Shown piece by piece: positions 10,300 to 19,201 of a stretch of 64,000 nt of DNA (positions within the stretch are counted from its first letter, which is position 1; every line of letters starts with the position of its first letter). Source of the stretch: Acidovorax sp. HDW3 (GTDB lineage: Bacteria; Pseudomonadota; Gammaproteobacteria; Burkholderiales; Burkholderiaceae_C). The translations under genes were made by a program, and so were the position numbers. Under the pieces are notes generated by a model. It did no database searches, had not been told where the DNA came from, and saw only the letters and a program-made list of their open reading frames with translations. The DNA lies in the NCBI RefSeq assembly GCF_011303755.1, contig NZ_CP049885.1, positions 2,822,001 to 2,886,000 on the forward strand, written 5' to 3'.

Positions 10300-11424
10300 T
10301 TATCGCAACAAAGACGCAGGCTCAGCAGCCAACAAAGGGCGTAACGACAGCCATCCGGACAGCACGGCAATCAACATCATGACTACCCCCGTGCCCGCGA
10401 CCATCCACCAAGGAAAGGCCAGCGCAATCTGGCCATAACGACCTAAAAGCGCAATCGCAGCAGTGAGCACACCGGTGATCAACAGGCCTGCAGCGCCGAC
10501 CCACAAAGCCTGCTCCACCACAATGGCGCGCAAGGCCGACTGCGGTACCCCCAGAGCACGCAAAGCGGCAAATTCCTTGATCGACGCCAAAATGGCACCA
10601 GAGAGCGTCTGACTGGTAATGACCACGCCGACCATCAATGCCAGCAAAGAAGCAAACCCAGCGCCAATACCCGACCCCGATTCCAACAGCCAGTACACCT
10701 GCGATTGAGTGGACAACGCAGCTGCAGACCAGACGCTGTAGCGTGGAATGGCAGCGGTATCAGCAATTTCAGCCGCCACCGTCCCAGGCTCAAAGCCTGA
10801 CTGAAGCCCCACCAAATAAAACGTTACCTGCCCAGCCGTCTCCGGAGCCAGGCGTTGCATGGTCGACAGCGAGGCGATGACGTTCACCCCACCCACGGAA
10901 CGGATGCCGTGCACAACACCTGCAATCCGGGCATGGTGGCCATTGATTTCCACTTCAGTGCCCACCTGGGCGCCCAATTTCCGCATGTCGGCGGCGTCAA
11001 TCAGAATGGCATCGGGTTCACGCAGCAAAGCGCGCTGCGCCAGTGTCAGCAAACGAGCAAACGCCAGGGCGTCGTCGGCCACATCAATACCGCTGACCGT
11101 CACCAGCACGGCCACACCGTCCGGGCGCCGCAAATCGCCAAAGGCGCTGGCGAACCGCTCAACCCGAGTCACGCCAGGGTGACGCCACGCCTGGGCATCA
11201 CTGCCAAGTTGAATGGGACGCCCTAAATCGACACTTTGGGTGTTACGAAAGCCCAGCCAAAGATCAGCACTGGATTGATCCACCACCGCCGACACCGTGC
11301 GAAACAGGCCAAGTAGAAGCGCCAGTTGAACCACCACCAGCAGTCCGGCAAACGTGATGGCCATGACTGCCGTCGCATAACGACGCCATTCAAAGAGCAG
11401 GCTGGAGCGAGCAACGGAAACCAT
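10300..11424 (-). CDS. ABC exporter permease (DevC/MacB-like, FtsX fold)
   Basis: This 374-aa inner-membrane protein has one N-terminal transmembrane helix (about residues 20-42), a large periplasmic domain and three C-terminal helices, the FtsX/MacB-type layout. The absence of a fused ATPase and the separate DevA-like partner fit the DevC group, which exports envelope lipids or small molecules in other bacteria; the substrate here is unknown. ATG 11424 was chosen because GAGGTGAGG lies directly upstream. It is the first gene of the export operon; its promoter region carries the operator at 11506-11521. Confidence 0.87.
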   Translation of the reverse strand: MVSVARSSLLFEWRRYATAVMAITFAGLLVVVQLALLLGLFRTVSAVVDQSSADLWLGFRNTQSVDLGRPIQLGSDAQAWRHPGVTRVERFASAFGDLRRPDGVAVLVTVSGIDVADDALAFARLLTLAQRALLREPDAILIDAADMRKLGAQVGTEVEINGHHARIAGVVHGIRSVGGVNVIASLSTMQRLAPETAGQVTFYLVGLQSGFEPGTVAAEIADTAAIPRYSVWSAAALSTQSQVYWLLESGSGIGAGFASLLALMVGVVITSQTLSGAILASIKEFAALRALGVPQSALRAIVVEQALWVGAAGLLITGVLTAAIALLGRYGQIALAFPWWMVAGTGVVMMLIAVLSGWLSLRPLLAAEPASLLR

Positions 11425-11505
11425 CCTCACCTCGCATGAACAAAAGTGCCAACAAACTCTCGCACCCCATCCAATTGAAGGCACGCAAAGATTCCAAAAA
11501 TAATT

Positions 11506-11521
11506 GACGGAGTAGTTCGTC
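11506..11521. promoter_or_regulatory. TetR-type operator in the export-operon promoter
   Basis: GACGGAGTAGTTCGTC agrees at 13 of 16 positions with the sequence over the tetR promoter (12184-12199). It has GACG/CGTC arms and lies between tetR and the permease gene, 82 bp before the permease start. It is the likely site by which the regulator controls the export operon. Confidence 0.6.
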
Positions 11522-11577
11522 CAAAAATAAATTGTTTGTTTAACGCCATGGTATGCATTCAGAACGCGTTCATGATT

Positions 11578-12171
11578 TCAGGGAAAGATGAAACAAGAAA
11601 CCAGGTCTGCCAACGCGCTGGCGTTGGCCTGAAAATCGATGTCGATGCCCATTTCTGCATCAAACAACAAGCCAGAAAACAGCGCCAGAATCATGTTCGC
11701 AGCACCCACGCAGTTAAGCGCTGGCCGAACCCAGCCATTTTTTTGCCCGCGCAGCAACTCCTGCGCCAGCGACTCGCGCAAACGCCGGTCAAATGCCACC
11801 CACCGCTGGCGTCCCTCGGAGTCGCGAGCTAACTCTAGCCAGCTATCAGTCCCTAACTCGAAACCTTGAGGCTGCAGTACCTCACGCAATTCCTGCGGAG
11901 TGATCCGCGCCAGCCAGCGGATACCGTCACGGGTTGCCAGTTGCTCCAACTCTCTTTTGTAATGCTCAAACTCAATCTCGGCGATCGCCATGATCATCGC
12001 GCGCTTGTCCGGGAAATGGCGGAACAAAGTACCTGCACTCATGCCCGCTTCGGTACAAATATCTTCCGTGCGCGCCAAATGAAAGCCCTTCGCCTTAAAT
12101 ACGCGCGCTGCCGCCTGCAAGATGTCCTGACGGCGTTCTTGGTGCAGCGATTCGTTACGAGTGCGAGGCAT
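11578..12171 (-). CDS. TetR/AcrR-family transcriptional repressor
   Basis: This 197-aa regulator has an N-terminal TetR helix-turn-helix: ERRQDILQAAARVFKAKGF followed by TEDICTEAGMSAGTLFRHF around residues 12-52. The C-terminal ligand domain is variable. It lies directly upstream of and codirectional with the export operon, with a 153-bp gap containing one operator copy; the other copy overlaps its own promoter. Autoregulation and repression of the exporter, relieved by an exported compound, is the natural inference. The ligand is unknown. Confidence 0.9.
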   Translation of the reverse strand: MPRTRNESLHQERRQDILQAAARVFKAKGFHLARTEDICTEAGMSAGTLFRHFPDKRAMIMAIAEIEFEHYKRELEQLATRDGIRWLARITPQELREVLQPQGFELGTDSWLELARDSEGRQRWVAFDRRLRESLAQELLRGQKNGWVRPALNCVGAANMILALFSGLLFDAEMGIDIDFQANASALADLVSCFIFP

Positions 12172-12183
12172 AAATCAAAAATA

Positions 12184-12199
12184 AACGGAGCAATTCGTC
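12184..12199. promoter_or_regulatory. TetR autoregulatory operator
   Basis: AACGGAGCAATTCGTC lies 3-18 bp downstream of the -10 box of the tetR promoter, covering the expected transcription start. Its near-twin is at 11506-11521. Repressor binding here would block initiation. Confidence 0.6.
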
Positions 12200-12201
12200 G
12201 C

Positions 12202-12229
12202 ATTATTTCACACATCTTTTTTTTGTCAA
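12202..12229 (-). promoter_or_regulatory. Sigma70 promoter of the tetR gene
   Basis: Read leftward, TTGACA (12224-12229) is followed after 16 bp by AATAAT (12202-12207). The -35 is perfect and the -10 matches five of six bases. An A-tract fills part of the spacer. Confidence 0.65.
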
Positions 12230-12286
12230 GGCACAAAGCAGAGCCTTCAAACACCGCCCCCCCAGCACGATGGCGGCAAGCGCCTG

Positions 12287-12292
12287 CGTAGC
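12287..12292. repeat. Target-site duplication, left (CGTAGC)
   Basis: CGTAGC abuts the left TGTCA terminus of the IS481-family element and is repeated exactly at the right end. Confidence 0.75.
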
Positions 12293-13375
12293 TGTCACAT
12301 CTCGTGTGATCATATACCCCACAGGAGTTGGGCATTCTTCCAAGCAAGAGAGGTAATGCGCAACGTGGTGGAATCCTTCAAACAGGAGCAATCGACATGA
12401 GCCAAGTACACGCGCAAGCACGAACCACACCGCGTACGAGAGCCGAGATCAAAGATTCTCCAGCATCCATTGCACAACTGGCCGAGCTCTACAACATCAC
12501 CCGTGCGACGGCACGCAAATGGAAGCACCGAGACAGCCCGGATGATCTCTCGCACCGTCCGCACACGCTGCATACAACGCTCTCGCCCGTGCAAGAGGCC
12601 ATCGCTGTGGAGCTGCGCCGCCTGCTGTTTCTGCCCCTGGATGACCTGCTGGCGGTGGTGCGAGAGTTTGTGAACCCGCAGGTCTCCCGTGCAGGTCTGG
12701 ATCGTTGCTTGCGCCGCCACGGTGTCTCCAGTTTGCGTGAACTTCAGGCCCAGGCCCAGGCCGACGCAGGCACTGCTGACAAGCCCGTCAAGACCTTCAA
12801 GGACTATGAACCAGGCTTTGTGCATGTGGACATCAAATACCTGCCGCAGATGCCCGACGAGCGCCAGCGGCGCTATCTGTTCGTGGCCATAGACCGGGCA
12901 ACGCGCTGGGTGTTCATGCACATCTATGCCGACCAGAGCGAGGACTCCAGCGTGGACTTCCTGGAGCGTCTGGAGCGTGCAGCACCCATGAAGATCGTCA
13001 AACTACTCACCGACAACGGCAGTCAGTTCACGGATCGGTTCACGAACAAAAAACGCGAACCCAGCGGGCGGCACAAGTTCGATGTGCGCTGCAAGGCGTT
13101 GGGCATTGAGCACCGGCTGTGTCCGCCGCGTCACCCACAGACCAACGGCATGGTGGAGCGCTTCAACGGGCGTATCAGCGAAATCGTCAGGCAAACGCGC
13201 TTTGCATCGGCAGCGCAGCTGGAGGCAACGTTGATGAACTACCTCCAGACCTACAACCACCATATTCCACAGCGTGCACTCAAGCACGTTTCACCCGTTC
13301 AGGCGTTGAAGGATTGGTATGCAAAAAAGCCGGAATTGTTCAAGAAGCGTGTTTATAAACAGGCGGGACTTGACA
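12293..13375 (+). mobile_element. IS481-family insertion sequence (complete, 1083 bp)
   Basis: The left end begins TGTCACATCTCG and the right end, read inward on the other strand, begins TGTCAAGTCCCG; nine of the first 14 bases agree. The element is flanked by identical 6-bp sequences CGTAGC at 12287-12292 and 13376-13381, which I read as the target-site duplication. It carries one transposase gene. The intact duplication and open frame suggest a recent insertion. It sits at the downstream edge of the A/T-richer export locus. Confidence 0.8.
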
Positions 13376-13380
13376 CGTAG
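12397..13380 (+). CDS. IS481-family transposase
   Basis: This 327-aa DDE transposase has a helix-turn-helix near the N-terminus (IAQLAELYNITRATARKWKH) and then an rve-type integrase core. The catalytic residues are in FVHVDIKYLP (first Asp), LLTDNGSQF (second Asp) and NGMVERFNGRISE (Glu), with the C-terminal YNxxxPxxAL-type tail (YNHHIPQRALKHVSP) common in IS481/IS3 enzymes. ATG 12397 was chosen because AGGAG stands 7 nt upstream. The frame crosses the right IS terminus: the last codon and the TAG stop lie in the target-site duplication, so the C-terminus depends on the insertion site. Confidence 0.92.
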   Translation: MSQVHAQARTTPRTRAEIKDSPASIAQLAELYNITRATARKWKHRDSPDDLSHRPHTLHTTLSPVQEAIAVELRRLLFLPLDDLLAVVREFVNPQVSRAGLDRCLRRHGVSSLRELQAQAQADAGTADKPVKTFKDYEPGFVHVDIKYLPQMPDERQRRYLFVAIDRATRWVFMHIYADQSEDSSVDFLERLERAAPMKIVKLLTDNGSQFTDRFTNKKREPSGRHKFDVRCKALGIEHRLCPPRHPQTNGMVERFNGRISEIVRQTRFASAAQLEATLMNYLQTYNHHIPQRALKHVSPVQALKDWYAKKPELFKKRVYKQAGLDT

Positions 13381-13381
13381 C
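13376..13381. repeat. Target-site duplication, right (CGTAGC)
   Basis: CGTAGC abuts the right terminus of the IS. It contains the TAG (13378-13380) that ends the transposase frame. Confidence 0.75.
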
Positions 13382-13636
13382 AGCGCGTAATGGCCCAGCC
13401 TCAAAAATGCCGAAATCCCGATCGTGCATCCTCAACGCGCTTCTGACGCCCTTATGTCACAGATCAACGATTGGTGGGTAGCCTCGGGCACGAATTGGCT
13501 ATTGGGAACGATGGCCATGGTTGATTCTGCGGCCCGAGGAAGGGCCACCTTTTTCACAGATACGTCTGGGGATGCTGGGGTCAGGCTAGGATGGCGGCCC
13601 TGCCCTCCTTCCCCTGTTTTTAACCCCGTTTTCCCC

Positions 13637-14092
13637 ATGCCCCTTGAAGCCCTGCTGGCCTATGGCCACATCCTGGCCATCCTCATGGCCGTGACTTTTT
13701 TGGCCAGTGAAACCGCGCTGTGCCGCGCCGAGTGGATGAACGCCGCCGTGGTCGAGCGCCTGGTGCGCCTTGATTTGCTGTGGGGCATTTCGGCGCTGTG
13801 CGTGCTGGCCTCGGGCCTGGCGCGCAGCTACTGGGGCATGAAAGGCGCCGACTGGTACTGGGCGCAGCCGCTGCTGCACGCCAAGCTGACGCTGTTCGTG
13901 CTGGTGGCGCTGCTGTCGCTGCTGCCAACGCGGCGCTTTTTGCAGTGGCGCCGCACGCTGCGCGCCACGGGCGCACTGCCCAGCGCCGAAGCCCTGCGCG
14001 CCACGCGCCGCCTGGTGATGATCGAGGCCCACGCCCTGGTGCTGCTGCCGCTGCTGGGCGTGCTGCTGGCGCGCGGCATCGGCACGCGCTAG
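13637..14092 (+). CDS. DUF2214-family membrane protein
   Basis: This 151-aa, four-helix membrane protein resembles the DUF2214 family. Hydrophobic segments lie around residues 5-20, 45-62, 80-98 and 128-147, separated by Arg-rich loops (RRFLQWRRTLRATG, RATRRL). Function is unknown. The start MPLEALLAYGH was chosen because the longer open frame upstream is not hydrophobic and looks non-coding. The 256 bp between the IS and this gene hold nothing I recognise. Confidence 0.72.
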   Translation: MPLEALLAYGHILAILMAVTFLASETALCRAEWMNAAVVERLVRLDLLWGISALCVLASGLARSYWGMKGADWYWAQPLLHAKLTLFVLVALLSLLPTRRFLQWRRTLRATGALPSAEALRATRRLVMIEAHALVLLPLLGVLLARGIGTR

Positions 14093-14105
14093 CCTCTTTA
14101 CTGCA

Positions 14106-14807
14106 TTACTGCGGCTGGCACCAGTCGCCAATGTGCTGCAGATAACCGTCGGCGTCCACGCTGGTGATGGGCTGGCCGTGGTTGTAGCCGTAATCGACCA
14201 GCAGCACCGGGCAGCCGGCGGCGCGCGCAGCCTGGGCGTCGTTGCCCGAGTCACCGAGCATCAGCGTGCGCGCAGGCGGCGTGCCCAGGGCGGCGCAGGT
14301 TTGCAAGAGCGGCAGCGGATCGGGCTTTTTGCGCGCAAAGGCGTCGCCGCCAAAGACATGGTCGAAAAAGCCATCGAGCCCCTTGGTGCGCAGCAGCCCT
14401 TCGGCAAACACCTGCGGCTTGTTCGTCAGGCAGGCCAGGCGCAGGCCGGCGCTGCGCAGGCTGTGCAGGCCCTCGGGCACACCGGGGTAGACGCGGGAAA
14501 ACTCGCCGTTGATGGCGGCGTAGTGGCGCTGGTAGCTGTCCCAGGCGGCAGGGTAGATTGCTTCTATTTTGATAGCTGCTTGCGCTTGCCCATCAAGGGC
14601 TAGAGCGTGTTTTAGCACCGATTCAATGAGGTGCTCCGAGCCCTTGCCGACCATGGACTCGATGGCGCTGGCGGCAATGGCCGGCAGCTGCAGCTCGGCC
14701 AGCATCCGGTTGAGGGCGGCGTGAAAGTCGCCCAGGGTATCGACCAGTGTGCCGTCGAGATCGACCATGGCGGCATCGAGCCGCCCGGCCCAGGGCGAGG
14801 CGCTCAT
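14106..14807 (-). CDS. gph: Phosphoglycolate phosphatase
   Basis: This 233-aa HAD-superfamily phosphatase removes phosphate from 2-phosphoglycolate, a product of oxidative DNA repair. It has motif [10 protein letters not shown] (residues 16-24), motif II CLTNKP and motif [18 protein letters not shown]. It overlaps rpe by ATGA, the usual gph-rpe pairing in proteobacteria. A palindromic repeat copy lies in frame and, read on this strand, gives [13 protein letters not shown] around residues 67-80 in the cap domain; the frame and all catalytic motifs are intact. Confidence 0.92.
   Translation of the reverse strand: MSASPWAGRLDAAMVDLDGTLVDTLGDFHAALNRMLAELQLPAIAASAIESMVGKGSEHLIESVLKHALALDGQAQAAIKIEAIYPAAWDSYQRHYAAINGEFSRVYPGVPEGLHSLRSAGLRLACLTNKPQVFAEGLLRTKGLDGFFDHVFGGDAFARKKPDPLPLLQTCAALGTPPARTLMLGDSGNDAQAARAAGCPVLLVDYGYNHGQPITSVDADGYLQHIGDWCQPQ
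14556..14612 (+). repeat. Palindromic repeat, copy 3 (inside gph)
   Basis: The core ATAGCTGCTTGCGCTT is at 14572-14587, followed by GGGCTAGAGCG and TTTT. It is antisense to gph, which reads it as [12 protein letters not shown]. Confidence 0.72.
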
Positions 14808-15484
14808 GCCAGCTGCGCGCGCATGGCGTCGATCACGGCCTTGTAGTCGCTCTGGCCAAAGATGGCGCTGCCGGCGACGAAGGTGTCGGCCCCGGCGTCG
14901 GCCACGCGGCGGATGTTGTCGGCCTTGATGCCGCCGTCGATCTCCAGGCGAATGTCTTTGCCGCAGGCCTCGATGCGCCGGCGCACGGCCTCGGTCTTGC
15001 GCAGCGTGCTCTCAATAAAGCTCTGGCCGCCAAAGCCGGGGTTGACGCTCATGAGCAAGATCAGGTCGAGGTCGTCGATCACCCAGTCGAGCACGTCAAG
15101 CGGCATGGCCGGGTTGAAGGTCAGCCCCACCTGGCAGCCGGCGGCCTTGATGGCCTGGATGCTGCGGTGCACGTGCGCCGAGGCGTCGGGGTGAAAGCTG
15201 ATCAGGTCGGCGCCGGCCTGGGCAAAGGCGCCAGCCAGGGCATCGACGGGCTGCACCATGAGGTGCACGTCGATGGGCGCAGGGCGGCCGTCGGGGTAAA
15301 CGGCGTGCTTTTTCAGCGCCTGGCAGACCATGGGGCCAAACGTCAGGTTGGGCACGTAGTGGTTGTCCATGACGTCGAAATGAATCCAGTCGGCGCCGGC
15401 GGCGAGGACGTTTTTCACCTCTTCGCCCAGGCGGGCAAAGTCGGCCGAGAGGATGGAGGGGGCAATGCGGAAAGTGCGGCTCAT
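14804..15484 (-). CDS. rpe: Ribulose-phosphate 3-epimerase
   Basis: This 226-aa TIM-barrel enzyme interconverts ribulose-5-phosphate and xylulose-5-phosphate in the pentose phosphate and Calvin pathways. Family marks are [26 protein letters not shown] (metal His/Asp), [18 protein letters not shown] and the phosphate-binding EIDGGI and VAGSAIF. Length is standard. The ATG at 15484 lies only 30 bp from the divergent apaG start, with GACAAT 7 nt upstream and no Shine-Dalgarno. It is translationally coupled to gph through ATGA. Confidence 0.95.
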   Translation of the reverse strand: MSRTFRIAPSILSADFARLGEEVKNVLAAGADWIHFDVMDNHYVPNLTFGPMVCQALKKHAVYPDGRPAPIDVHLMVQPVDALAGAFAQAGADLISFHPDASAHVHRSIQAIKAAGCQVGLTFNPAMPLDVLDWVIDDLDLILLMSVNPGFGGQSFIESTLRKTEAVRRRIEACGKDIRLEIDGGIKADNIRRVADAGADTFVAGSAIFGQSDYKAVIDAMRAQLA

Positions 15485-15514
15485 GGCGTCAATTGTCGCA
15501 GTTACCATTGCCGG

Positions 15515-15913
15515 ATGCCGTCCTACGACTTTCTGGTGCAGGTGCAGCCCGAGTACCTGCCCGAGCAATCCGACCCCAGCGCCGGGCAATACGCCTTTGC
15601 CTACACCATCACCATCACCAACCGCAGCGCCGTGCCGGCGCAGCTGATCGCGCGCCACTGGCTCGTGAGCGACGCCCAGGGCCACACCGAGGAGGTGCGC
15701 GGCCTGGGCCTGGTCGGCCAGCAGCCGCTGCTGGCACCGGGCGAGACGTTTCGCTACACCAGCGGCTGCCACCTGCGCACGGCCAGCGGCACCATGCATG
15801 GCAGCTACCTGGGCGTGAGCGACCAGGGCGAGGTGTTTGCCGTACCCATCCCGCTGTTCGTACTCGAAGCCTCGATGGACGACGGCCCCCTGCGCGAAAG
15901 GGTTTTGCACTGA
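15515..15913 (+). CDS. apaG: ApaG protein
   Basis: This 132-aa single-domain fibronectin-III-like protein has a YTITITNRS strand, [13 protein letters not shown], and the glycine-rich GVVGQQP-like loop ([15 protein letters not shown]) with FRYTSG, all characteristic of ApaG. The biochemical role is not settled. No Shine-Dalgarno precedes ATG 15515; TACCAT lies 6 nt upstream. The stop overlaps the next start (TGATG), coupling it to the Gcr-like gene. Confidence 0.92.
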   Translation: MPSYDFLVQVQPEYLPEQSDPSAGQYAFAYTITITNRSAVPAQLIARHWLVSDAQGHTEEVRGLGLVGQQPLLAPGETFRYTSGCHLRTASGTMHGSYLGVSDQGEVFAVPIPLFVLEASMDDGPLRERVLH

Positions 15914-17883
15914 TGTTTCGCCCCCCACCGCTTGACTTGCCGCAGCTGCTGGCGCAGCTCCAACCCAACGCCCCCATGGCCGAGCGCCACCTGTGGCTGA
16001 TCCACCTGTGCGCCTGGGTGCGCGGCGACGGCCACACGGTGAGCGCCGCCCGCGACCGCCTGCAACTGCTCATCCACAGCCTGCAGGCCGACGCCGATGC
16101 ACAGGCGCGCCTGCAAGCCTGGTGGGCGCAGCTGGTCGATAGCGTGGACATGACCACCTTGCTCGCCGACTTTGGCTTTGCCCCGCGCACGGCGTTTTTG
16201 AGTGAATTTTCGGCACGCCTGCGCAGCAAGCTGATGCCGACCACACCCGAGACCATAGACGCCTCGGAGCTGTTCGCCCTGGCGCTGCACAAGCCGTTCG
16301 ACGCCCAATGGCTGACATCCCTGGGCGAAGAACCGCTGCAGGCCCTGGTGGTGCTGCTGACGGGCAACGAGGGCGAGGGCAGCCGCCAGCGCTGGCAGGC
16401 CGTGCTGCTCGACGCCATCACCTACTGCGCCGGGCAGATGCTGGCCAACGGCTTTGCGCCCGAACTGCGCCTGCGCATGAGCGAGGCCGCACGCGAGGCC
16501 CAGCCCTTTCACGCCCTGCTGCGCGAGATTGAAACCCTGCGCGTCGAGGTGCTGCACCCACTGCGCACCGGCGAGCGCCAGGACACCGCTGTGCAGCGCC
16601 TGCGCGAGCGCCTGGACGCCTGCCGCAGCGCCGTCAACACCGTGTACCAGCACTTTGGCGACGAAGGCATCTCCGTCGGCCTGGTGTTTCGCCTGCGCCA
16701 GCTGCGCGAGCGCATCCTGCGTGTGCGCGCGCTGCTCGATTGCCTGCTCTCGCCACAACCGGCGAGCGCCGCCGCGCAGCTGCTGGCACGCCTGGTGCAA
16801 GTCGGGCGCGAGCGCCACAGCCTGGGCGCGCTGATCGCCGCCAACAGCTCGCTGGTGGCCGCCAAGGTGGCCGAGCGCAGCGCTGAGACGGGCGAGCACT
16901 ACATCACCCGCGACCGCAGCGAATATTTCTCCATGGTGCGCATGGCCGCTGGCGGCGGCGCCGTCATGGCCTTGACGACGCTGGCCAAGTTCGGCCTGTA
17001 CGCGCTGGCGCTGTCGGCCTTCTGGGCCGGCTTTGCCGCCGGGCTGAACTACGCCATCAGCTTCGTGCTCATCCAGCTGCTGCACTTCACCGTGGCCACC
17101 AAGCAGCCGGCGATGACGGCGCCGGCCATGGCGGCCAAGCTGAAAAACCTGGAAGACGCAACCGCCATCGAAGAATTCGTGGACAAAGTCACGCAGCTGG
17201 TGCGCTCGCAGGTGGCCGCCGTGCTCGGCAACGTGCTGCTGGTGCTGCCCTGCGCATTCTTGCTCGCCTGGCTGATCGGGCTCTGGCGCGGCCAGCCGGC
17301 GCTGGACGCGGAACACGCCCAGCACACCCTGCAGTCGCTGAGCCTGTGGGGGCCGTCGCTGCTGTTTGCCGCCTTCACCGGGGTGCTGCTGTTTGCGTCG
17401 AGCATCCTCGCCGGCTGGGTGGAGAACTGGTTTGTGCTCAACCGGCTCGATTCGGCCATTCAGTACAACCCGCGCATCACCGCCTGGCTCGGGCGCGAAC
17501 GCGCCGCACGCTGGGCCCCATCGCTGCGCGCCAATATCTCGGGCTACGCCGCCAACATCTCGCTGGGCTTCATGCTGGGCCTGACGCCGGCCTTTGCCGC
17601 CTTCTTCGGCCTGGGGCTGGAGGTGCGCCACGTCACCCTGTCCACCGGCCAGATCGGCGTCGCCGGCGCCAGCCTGGGCTGGGCCGTGCTGCACGAGCCG
17701 GCGCTGTGGTGGGCGGCGGCCATGATCCCGTTCAACGGCGCGCTCAACGTCGGCGTGAGTTTTTACCTCGCCTTCCGCCTGGCGCTGCGCGCGCACAACG
17801 TCAGCGGCGTCGAGCGCGGGCGCATCTACCAGGCCCTGCGCCAGCGCCTGCGCCAGCAGCCGCTGGGCTTTTTCCTGCCGTAA
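15913..17883 (+). CDS. Gcr-type 'site-specific recombinase' family membrane protein
   Basis: This 656-aa protein is of the family annotated from the Neisseria gcr product as site-specific recombinase. The N-terminal half is helical and soluble. The C-terminal half (from about residue 345) holds several hydrophobic segments ([50 protein letters not shown] and near the end), so it is a polytopic membrane protein. I see no tyrosine- or serine-recombinase catalytic motif, so the recombinase name should be treated with caution. It is coupled to apaG by overlap. Confidence 0.78.
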   Translation: MFRPPPLDLPQLLAQLQPNAPMAERHLWLIHLCAWVRGDGHTVSAARDRLQLLIHSLQADADAQARLQAWWAQLVDSVDMTTLLADFGFAPRTAFLSEFSARLRSKLMPTTPETIDASELFALALHKPFDAQWLTSLGEEPLQALVVLLTGNEGEGSRQRWQAVLLDAITYCAGQMLANGFAPELRLRMSEAAREAQPFHALLREIETLRVEVLHPLRTGERQDTAVQRLRERLDACRSAVNTVYQHFGDEGISVGLVFRLRQLRERILRVRALLDCLLSPQPASAAAQLLARLVQVGRERHSLGALIAANSSLVAAKVAERSAETGEHYITRDRSEYFSMVRMAAGGGAVMALTTLAKFGLYALALSAFWAGFAAGLNYAISFVLIQLLHFTVATKQPAMTAPAMAAKLKNLEDATAIEEFVDKVTQLVRSQVAAVLGNVLLVLPCAFLLAWLIGLWRGQPALDAEHAQHTLQSLSLWGPSLLFAAFTGVLLFASSILAGWVENWFVLNRLDSAIQYNPRITAWLGRERAARWAPSLRANISGYAANISLGFMLGLTPAFAAFFGLGLEVRHVTLSTGQIGVAGASLGWAVLHEPALWWAAAMIPFNGALNVGVSFYLAFRLALRAHNVSGVERGRIYQALRQRLRQQPLGFFLP

Positions 17884-17950
17884 ACCCCTTTCAGCCTTGC
17901 AGGTACCCGCACCCAGCGCTGGTATGGTGCAGCGCTGAAAGGATGTCTGC

Positions 17951-19201
17951 ATGAACGAATGGTGGGATTTGTGGGCGCAGTGGCTGCGCCCTTCAGCCGG
18001 GTTGCCCACGGTGCAATGGTCTTTGCTGCTGGCGTGTGCCGCGCTGGTCGGGCACCTGCTGCAGCGCTACAGCGGTTTGCCCAAAATCGTCGGCTATTCC
18101 CTGGTTGGCACCCTGGCGGGCTGGGCGGGGTTTGGCGGTGTGCTCTGGCCGCTGCAGGGCATGGGCTTGTTTTTGCTCGAATTCGGGGTTTCGCTGGTGC
18201 TGTTCGATGCCGGCGGGCGCATTGCCCTGCGCTGGTTTCGCCACAACCCCATGGTGCTGGTGCAAAGCCTGCTGGAGGCGGCACTGAGCGCGCTGCTGGT
18301 GTACCAGTTGCTGCTGTGGCTGGGCCAGAGCGTGCCGGTGGCCGCAGCGCTGGCGGTGGTGGCCATGGCCGCCTCGCCCACCGTGCTCACCCGCGTGGTG
18401 CACGAGTGCCACGCCGGGGGGCCGGTGACGGAGCGCGCCATCACCTTGTCCACCCTGTCCACGCTCTACGCCCTGGCCCTGGCCACCGCCGGCGCGGCCT
18501 GGGTGCGCCGCCCCGATGCCAGTGCACTGGACGCCCTGGCAGCGGTGCTGGTGGTGCTGGGCGTGTCGATCGCCAGCGCCCTGACTCTGGCCGTGCTGCT
18601 GCGCGCCGCCCTGCGCTTAATGAGCCCAGGCAGCGAAAGCGGGGCGCTGTTTCTGCTGAGCCTGGTGGCGGCCCTGTCGGCCCTGGCTGCGCACCTGGGG
18701 GGCTCGGCGCCGCTGGCGGCTTTGCTCGCCGGCATGATCGTCAAGCACCGCTGGCCACGCCCCTGGGCCTGGCAGCGCCAGCTCGGGCCCGTGCTGTCGC
18801 TGGTGACCATGCTCATGTTCGTGCTCGTCTCCTGCGTGGCCGCGCAGGCGCCGTGGAGCATGGCGGTGGCGACCCTGGTACTGGCACTGCTGGGCGCAAG
18901 GCTGCTGGCCAAGGCCTGCGGCGTGGGGCTGGGCCATATCGGCAGCGGCACCAGTGCGCGCCAGGCGCTGTGGCTGGGGGCGGCCATGACGCCGCTATCG
19001 GCGGTGGCGCTGCTCATCGCCTCGCAGCTGGTGCTGGCGCTGCCCGAGAGTGGGCCGGCGCTGGCAGCCATCGCCTTGCCCGCGATTTTGTTGATGGAAC
19101 TGGTCGGGGCCGTGCTCGTGACCTGGGCCCTGTACCGTGCCGGCGAGGGCATCTGGCCCTGGGGGCGCACGCAACGCCAGACGAAAGGCAACGCACCATG
19201 A
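17951..19201 (+). CDS. CPA2-family cation:proton antiporter (Kef-like membrane domain)
   Basis: This 416-aa polytopic protein has about twelve hydrophobic segments, of the monovalent cation:proton antiporter-2 family. Typical features are [17 protein letters not shown] in helix 2, [15 protein letters not shown] (helix 3-4) and [14 protein letters not shown] in the ion-binding region. No C-terminal RCK/TrkA_N domain is present, so it is a membrane core only. AAAGGA 8 nt upstream of ATG 17951 is a ribosome site. The stop overlaps the ybdK start (ATGA), coupling it to a glutamate-cysteine-ligase-like enzyme. Confidence 0.85.
   Translation: MNEWWDLWAQWLRPSAGLPTVQWSLLLACAALVGHLLQRYSGLPKIVGYSLVGTLAGWAGFGGVLWPLQGMGLFLLEFGVSLVLFDAGGRIALRWFRHNPMVLVQSLLEAALSALLVYQLLLWLGQSVPVAAALAVVAMAASPTVLTRVVHECHAGGPVTERAITLSTLSTLYALALATAGAAWVRRPDASALDALAAVLVVLGVSIASALTLAVLLRAALRLMSPGSESGALFLLSLVAALSALAAHLGGSAPLAALLAGMIVKHRWPRPWAWQRQLGPVLSLVTMLMFVLVSCVAAQAPWSMAVATLVLALLGARLLAKACGVGLGHIGSGTSARQALWLGAAMTPLSAVALLIASQLVLALPESGPALAAIALPAILLMELVGAVLVTWALYRAGEGIWPWGRTQRQTKGNAP

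Noticed and set aside
13424..13636. N-terminal extension of the DUF2214 gene
   Set aside because: The open frame continues upstream but the residues are not hydrophobic and not coding-like; ATG 13637 gives a natural membrane protein start.
15913..17883. True site-specific recombinase
   Set aside because: The family name suggests it, but no tyrosine- or serine-recombinase active-site motif is visible and the C-terminal half is membrane-spanning.
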